This document shows, in pieces, positions 16,521 to 24,817 of a stretch of 37,163 nt of DNA (the first letter of the stretch is position 1; every line of letters begins with the position of its first letter). The stretch comes from Prevotella sp. UBA2711 (GTDB lineage Bacteria; Bacteroidota; Bacteroidia; Bacteroidales; Bacteroidaceae): assembly GCA_002354095.1 (NCBI GenBank), contig DEKX01000021.1, forward strand, positions 1-37,163, in the 5' to 3' direction. The notes beneath the pieces were generated by a model. It was given only the letters and a program-made list of their open reading frames with translations. It did not search any database and was not told the origin of the DNA. The position numbers were made by a program, and so were the translations under genes.

Positions 16521-16528
16521 TAACTTTG
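16521..16528 (+). promoter_or_regulatory. promoter -7 box of ffh
   Basis: TAACTTTG fits TAnnTTTG exactly, 23 bases before the ffh ATG. The upstream 20 bases are AT-rich with no clear -33 box. Confidence 0.6.
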
Positions 16529-16551
16529 CACCCTAAAATAATTAAGGAACT

Positions 16552-17907
16552 ATGTTTGAGAATTTAAGTGACAGACTTGAACGGTCGTTCAAGATATTGA
16601 AAGGTGAGGGTAAAATCACCGAGATTAACGTAGCAGAAACCCTGAAGGATGTGCGTCGTGCCCTGTTGGATGCCGACGTGAACTACAAGGTAGCCAAGCA
16701 GTTTACCGATACGGTGAAGCAGAAGGCAATGGGTATGAACGTGCTCACAGCCATCAAGCCAGGACAGTTGATGGTGAAGATTGTTCACGACGAACTGGCA
16801 GAACTGATGGGTGGCAAGGCCGTAGAGCTGCAGTTGGAGGGTCGCCCTTCCATCATCCTGATGTCGGGTCTGCAGGGTTCTGGTAAGACTACCTTCTCAG
16901 GTAAGTTGGCTAATATGCTGAAGCAGAAGCAGCATAAGAACCCCCTGTTGGTGGCTTGTGACGTGTATCGTCCTGCTGCTATCCAGCAGTTGCACGTAGT
17001 GGGCGAGAGCGTAGGCGTGCCCGTTTACTCGGAGCCCGACAACAAGAACGTGGTGGAGATAGCCAACAATGCTATCCGCGAAGCCAAGCAGAAGAATTAC
17101 AATGTAGTCATCATCGATACTGCCGGTCGTCTGGCCGTTGACGAGGAGATGATGAACGAGATAGCCACCCTGAAGGATGCCGTCAATCCTGACGAGACGC
17201 TCTTCGTGGTGGACGCAATGACGGGTCAGGACGCCGTGAACACCGCCAAGGAGTTCAACGACCGTCTGGACTTCGACGGCGTGGTGCTCACCAAATTGGA
17301 CGGTGACACCCGTGGCGGTGCAGCCCTCTCTATCCGCACCGTAGTGACCAAGCCCATCAAGTTTGTGGGTACGGGCGAGAAGATGGAGGCTATCGACGTG
17401 TTCCACCCCGAGCGTATGGCAGACCGTATTCTGGGTATGGGCGATATCGTTTCGCTGGTGGAGCGTGCCCAGGAGCAGTTTGACGAGAAGCAAGCCCGCG
17501 AACTGGAGAAGAAGATTCGCAAGAACAAGTTCGACTTCAACGACTTCATGGCGCAGATTCAGCAAATCAAGAAGATGGGTAACATCAAGGATTTGGCAGG
17601 TATGATACCTGGTGTGGGCAAGGCGCTGAAGGATGTGGATATCGACGACAATGCCTTCAAGGGTATTGAGGCCATCATCAATTCGATGACGCCCAAGGAG
17701 CGTGCTAATCCGGACATCATCAACCAGAGTCGCCGTCAGCGTATAGCCAAGGGTTCAGGCACGAAGATTGAGGAGGTGAACCGGCTGATGAAGCAGTTTG
17801 ACCAGACTCGCAAGGTGATGAAGATGGTGGCAGGCGGAGGCAACTCGAAGATGATGCAGATGGCTGCTGCGATGAAGAATATGAAGGGCGGAATGCCGAA
17901 GTTTTAG
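16552..17907 (+). CDS. ffh: signal recognition particle protein Ffh
   Basis: This 451-aa protein has the full SRP54 layout: an N domain (1-90), the GTPase G domain with GLQGSGKTTFSGKL near 105-118, DTAGRLA near 190 and TKLDGDTRGGAALS near 245-258, and a Met-rich M domain (about 300-451) ending MKNMKGGMPKF. It binds 4.5S RNA and signal sequences of nascent membrane proteins and docks with FtsY. Its stop codon overlaps a 7-bp repeat array that also contains the folD start. Confidence 0.97.
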   Translation: MFENLSDRLERSFKILKGEGKITEINVAETLKDVRRALLDADVNYKVAKQFTDTVKQKAMGMNVLTAIKPGQLMVKIVHDELAELMGGKAVELQLEGRPSIILMSGLQGSGKTTFSGKLANMLKQKQHKNPLLVACDVYRPAAIQQLHVVGESVGVPVYSEPDNKNVVEIANNAIREAKQKNYNVVIIDTAGRLAVDEEMMNEIATLKDAVNPDETLFVVDAMTGQDAVNTAKEFNDRLDFDGVVLTKLDGDTRGGAALSIRTVVTKPIKFVGTGEKMEAIDVFHPERMADRILGMGDIVSLVERAQEQFDEKQARELEKKIRKNKFDFNDFMAQIQQIKKMGNIKDLAGMIPGVGKALKDVDIDDNAFKGIEAIINSMTPKERANPDIINQSRRQRIAKGSGTKIEEVNRLMKQFDQTRKVMKMVAGGGNSKMMQMAAAMKNMKGGMPKF

Positions 17908-17926
17908 TTGAAAGTTGAGAGTTATG
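17906..17926 (+). repeat. 7-bp array forming the ffh-folD junction
   Basis: AGTTGAA, AGTTGAG and AGTTATG make up the whole 16-base gap between the genes. The first unit contributes the last two bases of the ffh stop codon and the last unit ends in the folD ATG. Confidence 0.75.
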
Positions 17927-18802
17927 CAGATAATTGACGGAAAGGCAACAGCAACGGCTATCAAGGCCGAGATTGCCGCAGAGGTGAAAGAAATAGTGGC
18001 ACGTGGAGGCAAACAGCCCCATCTGGCTGCCGTACTCGTGGGTCATGATGGTGGCTCGGAGACGTATGTGAAGAATAAGGTGCTGGCTTGTGAGGCCTGC
18101 GGTTTTAAATCGACACTCATCCGCTACGAGGATGATGTCACGGAGCAGGAACTGCTGGACTGTGTATCACGACTTAATCGTGATGAAGACGTGGATGGCT
18201 TCATCGTGCAGTTGCCGCTTCCCAAGCATATCGATGAGCAGAAGATTATCGAGGCTATCGACTATCGGAAGGATGTGGACGGTTTCCATCCCATCAACGT
18301 GGGTCGCATGGCTATCGGTCTGCCTTGTTTCATTTCAGCCACTCCGCTGGGTATCATCACCCTGTTGCAACGCTACGGCATTGAGACATCGGGTAAGAAG
18401 TGTGTCATTCTGGGTCGCTCGAACATCGTGGGTAAGCCTATGGCACAGCTGATGATGCAGAAACAGTATGGCGATGCCACCGTTACCGTATGCCACTCGC
18501 GTTCGAAAACGCTGAAAGAGGAATGTCGGGAGGCTGACATCATCATTGCCGCCATCGGACGCCCTGACTTCGTGACAGCCGACATGGTGAAGGAGGGTGC
18601 CGTGATCATCGACGTAGGTACCACCCGCGTGCCCGATGCTTCGCGCAAAAGCGGTTTCCGTCTGAATGGTGACGTGAAGTTCGACGAGGTAGCGCCTAAG
18701 TGCTCATTCATTACCCCCGTTCCTGGTGGGGTAGGTCCCATGACTATCTGTTCGCTGATGAAGAATACCCTTGCTGCCGGTAAAAAAGAGTATTATAAAT
18801 GA
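17924..18802 (+). CDS. folD: bifunctional methylene-THF dehydrogenase / methenyl-THF cyclohydrolase
   Basis: This 292-aa protein starts MQIIDGKATATAIKAEIAAE. Conserved segments are SETYVKNK (catalytic Lys), DGFIVQLPLPKHI, KDVDGFHPINVG and the Rossmann signature VILGRSNIVGKPMAQLM, with TPVPGGVGPMT near the end. It interconverts 5,10-methylene-, 5,10-methenyl- and 10-formyl-THF. ATG at 17924 is preferred over TTG at 17915. It overlaps the next small gene by four bases (ATGA). The folate link with the cyclo-ligase domain two genes upstream is notable. Confidence 0.96.
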   Translation: MQIIDGKATATAIKAEIAAEVKEIVARGGKQPHLAAVLVGHDGGSETYVKNKVLACEACGFKSTLIRYEDDVTEQELLDCVSRLNRDEDVDGFIVQLPLPKHIDEQKIIEAIDYRKDVDGFHPINVGRMAIGLPCFISATPLGIITLLQRYGIETSGKKCVILGRSNIVGKPMAQLMMQKQYGDATVTVCHSRSKTLKEECREADIIIAAIGRPDFVTADMVKEGAVIIDVGTTRVPDASRKSGFRLNGDVKFDEVAPKCSFITPVPGGVGPMTICSLMKNTLAAGKKEYYK

Positions 18803-18978
18803 CGGCTCAAGAGTGGTACGAACAAGGTAACGCCTTTCGCAAAGAGTCGAAATGGCATGAAGCCATCAACTGCTATATACAGGCTATAGAACTCGACCCG
18901 CAGAGTCCTGCCGTAGAAGCGAAGCGGATGCTGGAAGACATCATGGCGTTCTATCACAAAGACTATTATAATCCCTGA
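18799..18978 (+). CDS. 59-aa single-TPR protein
   Basis: The start overlaps the folD stop in an ATGA. The peptide begins MTAQEWYEQGNAFRKESKWH and continues EAINCYIQAIELDP, an excellent tetratricopeptide repeat, with one more helix (VEAKRMLEDIMAFYHK). It is cytoplasmic with no signal. A single TPR is unlikely to bind alone, so it may dimerise or dock to a partner. Translation is probably coupled to folD. Coding nature is well supported by the motif and overlap; function is unknown. Confidence 0.82.
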   Translation: MTAQEWYEQGNAFRKESKWHEAINCYIQAIELDPQSPAVEAKRMLEDIMAFYHKDYYNP

Positions 18979-19024
18979 GCCTGCAAAGGTCCAGGGATTC
19001 ATGCTATAAAAAAACAAGCATTTC

Positions 19025-19056
19025 TTTGGTTTTCTTCTTACTTATTTGTACCTTTG
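19025..19056 (+). promoter_or_regulatory. promoter of the kor/vor operon
   Basis: TTTG at 19025-19028 and TACCTTTG at 19049-19056 are 20 bases apart, a full Bacteroidetes promoter. The first start codon is 38 bases downstream. Confidence 0.75.
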
Positions 19057-19094
19057 CAGACCGAATAAGATAGAAAGCATTAAACTAAATAAAA

Positions 19095-19325
19095 ATGGCA
19101 AAACTTAAAGGTGCTATTGTGGTGAATACCGACCGTTGTAAGGGATGCGTGCTCTGCGTGAGTGCTTGTCCGCAAGGGGTCATCGCACTGGCCAATCGTG
19201 TGAATGTGCACGGCTATCCATACGTGGAGCCCGTGCAGATAGACAAGTGTACGGGCTGCACATCATGTGCAGTGGTTTGTCCTGACGGATGTATCACGGT
19301 CTATCGTAAAAAAGTAGAGGAGTAA
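19095..19325 (+). CDS. korD: 2-oxoacid:ferredoxin oxidoreductase, ferredoxin (delta) subunit
   Basis: This 76-aa protein carries two 4Fe-4S motifs: CKGCVLCVSACP at about 15-26 and CTGCTSCAVVCP at about 53-64. It passes electrons from the thiamine-diphosphate centre of the complex to free ferredoxin or flavodoxin. It is the first gene of a four-gene operon, 4 bases before the alpha subunit gene. Confidence 0.92.
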   Translation: MAKLKGAIVVNTDRCKGCVLCVSACPQGVIALANRVNVHGYPYVEPVQIDKCTGCTSCAVVCPDGCITVYRKKVEE

Positions 19326-19329
19326 AAAG

Positions 19330-20409
19330 ATGGCAGAACAGGAAGTTACTTTGATGAAAGGCAACGAGGCGATAGCCCATGCTGCTATTCGTTGTGGTGC
19401 TGACGGATATTTCGGATATCCCATCACCCCACAGAGTGAAGTGATTGAGACGCTGGCTGAACTGAAGCCTTGGGAAACAACCGGTATGGTGGTGTTGCAG
19501 GCTGAGAGTGAGGTGGCTTCTATTAATATGATTTACGGAGGTGCTGCCGCTGGTAAGAAGGTGCTCACCTCGTCATCGTCACCCGGTATCGCACTGATGC
19601 AGGAAGGTATTACCTATATGGCTGGTGCCGAACTGCCTGGCGTTTTCGTGAACGTGCAGCGTGGCGGTCCTGGACTGGGTACGATTCAGCCCTCGCAGGG
19701 TGACTATTTCCAGGCTACACGTGGTGGCGGTAACGGTGACTATAACACCATCGTGCTGGCTCCTAACTCCGTGCAGGAGATGGCTGATTTCGTTGACCTC
19801 GCCTTTGAGTTGGCTTTCAAATATCGCAACCCTGCCATGATTCTGGCTGACGGTGTGATTGGTCAGATGATGGAGCGCATTGTATTGCCTCCCTATAAAC
19901 CTCGTCGTACAGAAGAGGAGATCCGCCAGCAATGTCCTTGGGCAACCATTGGTCGCACGAAAGACCGTAAGCCCAACATCATTACCTCGCTGGAACTGAA
20001 ACCAGAGGCGATGGAGGCTCGCAACCTGCATCTGCAGAAGAAATATGCTGAGATTCGTGAAAAGGAAGTGCGCTACGAAACCATGCAGACCGAGGATGCC
20101 GAGGTGCTGATTGTTGCCTTCGGTTCGGCTGCCCGTCTGACGCAGAAAGCCATTGAGATGGCTCGTGAAGAGGGTATCAAGGTAGGCATGCTTCGTCCTA
20201 TCACCCTGTGGCCATTCCCCTCAAAGGCTATTGCCGAGGAGGCTAAGGGTAAGAAAGGGGTACTGGTCGTGGAGATCAATGCCGGACAGATGGTGCAGGA
20301 CGTTCGTCTTGCCATCAATGGTGCCGTACCTGTTGAGCAGTTTGGTCGTCTGGGTGGTATCGTGCCAGAGCCAGAAGAAATCGTAGCAGAAATCAAAAAG
20401 TTTATCTAA
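19330..20409 (+). CDS. korA: 2-oxoacid:ferredoxin oxidoreductase alpha subunit (KorA/VorB type)
   Basis: This 359-aa protein has the typical start KGNEAIAHAAIRCGADGYFGYPITPQSEVIE of the alpha subunit, followed by the pyrimidine-binding domain (SSSPGIALMQEGITYMAGAE) and the C-terminal domain (IVAFGSAARLTQKAIEMA, RPITLWPFPSKAI). With KorB it oxidatively decarboxylates a 2-oxoacid to the acyl-CoA. Whether the substrate is 2-oxoglutarate or a branched-chain 2-oxoacid cannot be fixed from sequence alone. The stop overlaps the next ATG by one base. Confidence 0.92.
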   Translation: MAEQEVTLMKGNEAIAHAAIRCGADGYFGYPITPQSEVIETLAELKPWETTGMVVLQAESEVASINMIYGGAAAGKKVLTSSSSPGIALMQEGITYMAGAELPGVFVNVQRGGPGLGTIQPSQGDYFQATRGGGNGDYNTIVLAPNSVQEMADFVDLAFELAFKYRNPAMILADGVIGQMMERIVLPPYKPRRTEEEIRQQCPWATIGRTKDRKPNIITSLELKPEAMEARNLHLQKKYAEIREKEVRYETMQTEDAEVLIVAFGSAARLTQKAIEMAREEGIKVGMLRPITLWPFPSKAIAEEAKGKKGVLVVEINAGQMVQDVRLAINGAVPVEQFGRLGGIVPEPEEIVAEIKKFI

Positions 20410-21173
20410 TGGAAAATCAAATCATTTCACCAGAGAATCTGGTATATCAGAAACCGACACTGATGAACGACAACCACATGCACTACTGTCCTGGTTGTTC
20501 GCACGGTGTGGTTCATAAACTCGTGGCTGAGGTCATCGAGGAGATGGGCATGGAGGAAAAGACCGTCGGTGTCAGCCCTGTGGGATGTGCCGTCTTTGCC
20601 TATAACTATTTGGATATCGACTGGCAGGAGGCTGCCCACGGACGTGCTCCTGCTGTAGCTACGGCTATCAAGCGTCTGTGGCCCGACCGTCTGGTATTTA
20701 CCTATCAGGGTGATGGCGACTTGGCTTGTATCGGTACTTGCGAGACCATTCACGCTCTGAATCGTGGTGAGAACATCACCATCATCTTTATCAACAATGC
20801 CATTTACGGTATGACGGGTGGTCAGATGGCTCCAACAACGTTGATGGGTATGAAGACCTCGACCTGTCCGTATGGCCGTCAGGCTGACCTGCACGGATAC
20901 CCCCTGCATATCACGGAGATTGCCGCCACACTGGAAGGCACTTGCTATGTGACACGTCAAAGTGTGGAGACGGTAGCTGCCATCCGTTCTGCCAAGAAAG
21001 CAATCCGCAAGGCCTTCGAGGCTTCGATGGCAGGCAAGGGTAGCAGTCTGGTGGAGATTGTATCAACCTGTAACAGCGGTTGGAAAATGTCGCCTAAGGC
21101 TGCTAACGAGTGGATGCAGGAACACATGTTCAACTATTATCCGAAAGGAGATCTAAAAGACACGACAAAATGA
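20409..21173 (+). CDS. korB: 2-oxoacid:ferredoxin oxidoreductase beta subunit (TPP-binding)
   Basis: This 254-aa protein has the thiamine-diphosphate site: CPGCSHGVVHK near 27-37, GDGDLACIGTCE near 100-111 and NNAIYGMTGGQMAPTT near 129-144. It forms the catalytic core with the alpha subunit. The stop overlaps the following gene's start in ATGA, indicating coupled translation. Confidence 0.93.
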   Translation: MENQIISPENLVYQKPTLMNDNHMHYCPGCSHGVVHKLVAEVIEEMGMEEKTVGVSPVGCAVFAYNYLDIDWQEAAHGRAPAVATAIKRLWPDRLVFTYQGDGDLACIGTCETIHALNRGENITIIFINNAIYGMTGGQMAPTTLMGMKTSTCPYGRQADLHGYPLHITEIAATLEGTCYVTRQSVETVAAIRSAKKAIRKAFEASMAGKGSSLVEIVSTCNSGWKMSPKAANEWMQEHMFNYYPKGDLKDTTK

Positions 21174-21718
21174 AAAAAGAGATAATTATCAGCGGCTTCG
21201 GTGGTCAGGGAGTCCTCTCGATGGGTAAGATTCTGGCCTACTCAGGTCTGATGGATGACAAGGAAGTGACTTGGATGCCTGCCTACGGACCCGAACAGCG
21301 TGGTGGTACGGCCAATGTGACGGTGATTGTGAGCGACGAGAAAATCAGTTCGCCTATCCTGTCGAAGTTCGATATCGCCATCGTCCTCAACCAGCCCTCG
21401 CTCGAGAAGTTTGAACCGAAACTCAAGCCCGGTGGTATTCTGATTTACGACGGTTACGGTATCATCAATCCGCCAACGCGTAAGGACATCACCATTTATC
21501 GTATTGACGCAATGGACAAGGCTGCAGAGATGAAGAATGCAAAAGTGTTTAACATGATCGTGCTGGGCGGACTGCTGAAGGTGGCGCCTGTAGTAAGTAC
21601 AACAGGTGTAGAGAAGGCCCTCCGCAAGACATTGCCCGAACGTCATCACGACTTGATTCCCCTGAATATGCAAGCCATCGAAGAAGGTGGTAAGATTATA
21701 GTAAAAACGGAAGGTTAA
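21170..21718 (+). CDS. korC: 2-oxoacid:ferredoxin oxidoreductase gamma subunit
   Basis: This 182-aa protein begins MKKEIIISGFGGQGVLSMGK, the CoA-binding gamma-subunit motif, and has AYGPEQRGGTANVTVIVSD near 39-57. It completes the four-subunit complex. An open frame continues upstream to 21110, but the ATG overlapping the korB stop is the right start. Its last codons form the left arm of the operon terminator. Confidence 0.93.
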   Translation: MKKEIIISGFGGQGVLSMGKILAYSGLMDDKEVTWMPAYGPEQRGGTANVTVIVSDEKISSPILSKFDIAIVLNQPSLEKFEPKLKPGGILIYDGYGIINPPTRKDITIYRIDAMDKAAEMKNAKVFNMIVLGGLLKVAPVVSTTGVEKALRKTLPERHHDLIPLNMQAIEEGGKIIVKTEG

Positions 21719-21735
21719 ATGACCTTCCGTTTTTT
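21707..21735. terminator. bidirectional terminator between korC and the TonB receptor gene
   Basis: ACGGAAGGT (21707-21715) pairs with ACCTTCCGT (21722-21730) across six bases, with a T-run on the plus strand and, from the five As just upstream, one on the minus strand. It overlaps the korC stop codon. Confidence 0.88.
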
Positions 21736-21747
21736 GTTTGGTATCTG

Positions 21748-23619
21748 TTAGAAGCTAACCTGTAGGCCAGCCATTAAGGTAGCTCGGGGCATCGGGTAAC
21801 CCAGATTGATTTCGTAACTCTGAGCTAACAGATTTTCACCACGTACCCATAATGACAGATTGTTCAGCAACCGATAGCTGACGGTAGCATTCAGAAGCAG
21901 GAAGTTCTCCTTCTGTTCTGCATCGCCTACTGCTGTATATAGGCCGTTGATGTATTGCAGACCAGCTACAATAGACAGGCGTTGACAGCTGTAGTTGGCT
22001 CCTAAGTATCCCTTGTATTTAGGTGATGCAATCACGGGATTCTTCATGTGGAGCAACGAGTGATTGGTGGTTAGGTTCCAATGCTCATTGATGCGGTAGG
22101 CAGCCTCCAGTTCGGCACCGTAATTCTCTATTTTACCGGTATTCACATTACGTGGTTTCCCATCTACAGGCATCGTGACAATCATGTTGTCGCCTTTCAG
22201 GTAAAAAAGGTTCACGCCATAGTTGAAAGCACCGAGTCGATGGCGCCAAGAGAGTTCGTAGTTCATCAACCGTTCTGGTTTCAGATCGGTATTGGAGGGA
22301 GGGTAGAGATACATCTCTCGCATAGTGGGATTGCGGAAGCCCTTGCTCACCATAGCCTTCAGTTCACCATCGTCTATCGGACGAATCACAATACCTCCCT
22401 GTGGAATCCATTCCGTACCTGTGATGGAGTGGTGATCCACACGGATGCCGGCATCAATGGTCAGCCACGAGGTCAAGTCTTGACGGAAATCCACATAGCC
22501 GGCTATCTCGTTGCGATATGACTTACCACTCTGCTTATTGGGAGTATCAAGAACCTCACCTGTCTGCTTGGAAGTATAGTAGGCATTGCCGTAGATATGC
22601 ATATAGTCGAGACCAACCGTTATGCGGTTGCCTTCGAAGAATTGGGCACTCTGATAGATAGAGATTCCTGTCAGCGCATCCTTGGAACGGAAATAACGCT
22701 GGGTAGGTTTGGAGGCATCGCTCGTACCGTCGTCAATCTTGTGGCGACCGAAGTTTGAATAAACGCTCACAGCTCCGCTTGTATGTCCATAGTGATTCTC
22801 AACAGCAGCCGAAACGACACCACGGGTAATCCATTGATCAGCATCGTAGAGTGGGGAAGTGGTGCTGCCAGGCTGTGAGGCATTGAAATGGGTTATGTTG
22901 GCATCCACATAGGCATTCCAATGTTCATTGAAATCGTAGCCTAACTTCAGATAACCGCCATATTGTTCGAAACCCATGCGGGGACGGTGGTTGTCGGTAC
23001 GCCCGTATTGAGCTGCTACCGTACTGGTGAACTTGCCGCTTCGTAACTGATTGGATGCTTCAGCTTGGAAGGTTCCCCAACTACCTGCACCCAGATTGAT
23101 GTTCGTTTTAACACCATCCTCTTTCATGCCTCGCGTCACGATATTGATGACACCGCCCATAGCATTCGAACCATAGAGCATGGAGGCAGGACCGCGCAGT
23201 ACTTCTACGCGCTCCGCCATTAGCGTCTGATAGCTGTCGGAAATCGGATGACCATAGATGCCCTGATATTGTGGATGGCCGTCAATGAGTACCATTAATT
23301 GACCACTGCCACCGGCAACGCCACGCATATTGATACCTCCTGCAGCACCACCTGATACACCGTAGCCCAACATGGAACGGCTGGTGATGAAGAGTCCGGG
23401 CACTTGCTGCATGACGGTGGGCAGAATGCTGGTCTGATACTGCTCTGACAGTTTTTCGCGACCTATCACGGTCACCGTCTGTGGTAGAAAGCGCACGTCC
23501 GTAGCATTACGAGTGCCTGTGACTACCACGTCCTGTAGCTTCATGGAGTCATTAATTTCTTCTGCCCGACTGCCCACAACCACCGTTGTCAGCATCAAGA
23601 TAAGAAATATTTTTTTCAT
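21748..23619 (-). CDS. TonB-dependent outer-membrane receptor
   Basis: This 623-aa protein has a signal peptide (MKKIFLILMLTTVVVGSRA), an N-terminal plug starting DVVVTGTRNATDVRFLPQTV and including GPASMLYGSNAMGGVINIVT near 140-160, and a C-terminal beta-barrel ending GLQVSF with terminal Phe. It lacks the N-terminal carboxypeptidase-like extension of SusC proteins and has no SusD neighbour. The size and plug resemble BtuB/FepA-type importers of cofactors or iron compounds; the ligand is not evident. It lies 29 bases after the DUF362 gene on the same strand and is probably co-transcribed with it. Confidence 0.92.
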   Translation of the reverse strand: MKKIFLILMLTTVVVGSRAEEINDSMKLQDVVVTGTRNATDVRFLPQTVTVIGREKLSEQYQTSILPTVMQQVPGLFITSRSMLGYGVSGGAAGGINMRGVAGGSGQLMVLIDGHPQYQGIYGHPISDSYQTLMAERVEVLRGPASMLYGSNAMGGVINIVTRGMKEDGVKTNINLGAGSWGTFQAEASNQLRSGKFTSTVAAQYGRTDNHRPRMGFEQYGGYLKLGYDFNEHWNAYVDANITHFNASQPGSTTSPLYDADQWITRGVVSAAVENHYGHTSGAVSVYSNFGRHKIDDGTSDASKPTQRYFRSKDALTGISIYQSAQFFEGNRITVGLDYMHIYGNAYYTSKQTGEVLDTPNKQSGKSYRNEIAGYVDFRQDLTSWLTIDAGIRVDHHSITGTEWIPQGGIVIRPIDDGELKAMVSKGFRNPTMREMYLYPPSNTDLKPERLMNYELSWRHRLGAFNYGVNLFYLKGDNMIVTMPVDGKPRNVNTGKIENYGAELEAAYRINEHWNLTTNHSLLHMKNPVIASPKYKGYLGANYSCQRLSIVAGLQYINGLYTAVGDAEQKENFLLLNATVSYRLLNNLSLWVRGENLLAQSYEINLGYPMPRATLMAGLQVSF

Positions 23620-23648
23620 TATATAAATCTAGTTTAATGCGATGGTGC

Positions 23649-24614
23649 TTATTTGTCCAGGTTTATCAATTCGTACTTCTTTGAACCCAAACCAATTTTC
23701 TCAGCATAGTCGGTGATATAGGTGCCGTGCTGACGGTTGATACGCTGAATAAGTGGCTTGTTGTCATCACCTGGTTTTCCTTCGTAGTTGAATACTTTGT
23801 CGAGGCAAGCCTGATCAACAGCTACGGGGTCGAGCGAAGCCATGATACCCATATCCTGCAGTTCGGGTTTGGCAGGATGACCGTCACAATCGCAATCTAC
23901 TGACATATTGTTCATCACATTGATATAGATAATCTTGCCACCGAAATAGTTATGAACAGCCTGTGCAGCAGCAGCCATCGACTCCAGAAAGTCGTCCTGT
24001 GTCTTGCCGGCAGCCAGATATTCGGGTCCCCAAGCCAGTTTCGCATCGTCGGTCTTGCCAGCTGTGTGGATATAAGCCTTACCAGCAGTAGAAGCCACAC
24101 CGATGGAGGCATTCTTCATCACACCACCGAAACCGCCCATGGCATGTCCCTTGAAGTGTGCCAGATTAATCATGAAGTCATAGTTGGCCAAGTGCTCGCC
24201 TACAATATCATAATTCAAGTGCTTCTGGTCCTGAATAGGAATACGGATGTCATGAAACTCGTCCATGATATCTACAGCAAATATTGAGTCGAAACCATGG
24301 TCATGAATGGTCTCCCAATGCTTCTTAGGATCTTGGCGTGTGCCACCATAGGCGGTGCAGCACTCCACGATGGTACCATTTACCTCATTGACCAGATTGC
24401 GGATGAAGGTAGGTTTCAGGTAATGCGTATTACCGCCTTCACCTGTTGAAATCTTCACGGCAACACGTCCCTGGGGTTCCACACCGAGTGCTTTGTAGAT
24501 TTTTACCAATGACTCAGGAGTAATTTCTTTGGTGAAATACACTTTCGACTGGGCGAAAGTCATGGTAGCCGTCAATACCATTGCGGCCATCAAAAAAAGT
24601 TTCTTTTGTTTCAT
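23649..24614 (-). CDS. exported DUF362 family protein
   Basis: This 321-aa protein has a signal peptide (MKQKKLFLMAAMVLTATMTFA, then QS) and a DUF362 body: NLAHFKGHAMGGFGGVMKNASIG near 152-174 and MGIMASLDPVAVDQACLDKV near 260-280. DUF362 proteins often carry Fe-S clusters; here I see only a few cysteines (ECCTAYGG, DCDCDG), so cluster binding is uncertain. It is first in a two-gene operon with a TonB receptor, suggesting a periplasmic role linked to the imported compound. Confidence 0.85.
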   Translation of the reverse strand: MKQKKLFLMAAMVLTATMTFAQSKVYFTKEITPESLVKIYKALGVEPQGRVAVKISTGEGGNTHYLKPTFIRNLVNEVNGTIVECCTAYGGTRQDPKKHWETIHDHGFDSIFAVDIMDEFHDIRIPIQDQKHLNYDIVGEHLANYDFMINLAHFKGHAMGGFGGVMKNASIGVASTAGKAYIHTAGKTDDAKLAWGPEYLAAGKTQDDFLESMAAAAQAVHNYFGGKIIYINVMNNMSVDCDCDGHPAKPELQDMGIMASLDPVAVDQACLDKVFNYEGKPGDDNKPLIQRINRQHGTYITDYAEKIGLGSKKYELINLDK

Positions 24615-24644
24615 AATTCTATACTATATTTGTTTTTTCTGCTG

Positions 24645-24652
24645 CAAAGTTA
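24645..24652 (-). promoter_or_regulatory. promoter -7 box of the DUF362-TonB receptor operon
   Basis: On the minus strand this reads TAACTTTG, an exact TAnnTTTG match, 31 bases upstream of the DUF362 start codon. Confidence 0.6.
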
Positions 24653-24781
24653 CACATTATTTATAATATATAGACGCGAAAAGAATAGAAAGTTTAATGG
24701 ATGGAAGGGCTTTTTCTTGTCCTTTTTGTCCGTATTGCGCATTTTTGTTTTCGTTTTTTCCGTTTTCTGCATAATTCTTTG

Positions 24782-24789
24782 TATCTTTG
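24782..24789 (+). promoter_or_regulatory. promoter -7 box of the FadL-like gene
   Basis: TATCTTTG fits TAnnTTTG exactly and lies 29 bases before the ATG at 24818. It also shows that the longer open frame from 24701 starts too far upstream. Confidence 0.65.
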
Positions 24790-24817
24790 CAGCCGTAAAC
24801 CTTATATAAAAGTAAAA

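Noticed and set aside
18970..18999. Hairpin AATCCCTG/CAGGGATT at the TPR gene stop as a terminator
   Set aside because: The stem is good but followed by an A-run, not Ts, so termination is doubtful.
24701..24817. Upstream extension of the FadL-like gene
   Set aside because: It covers the promoter and would hide the clear signal peptide starting at 24818.
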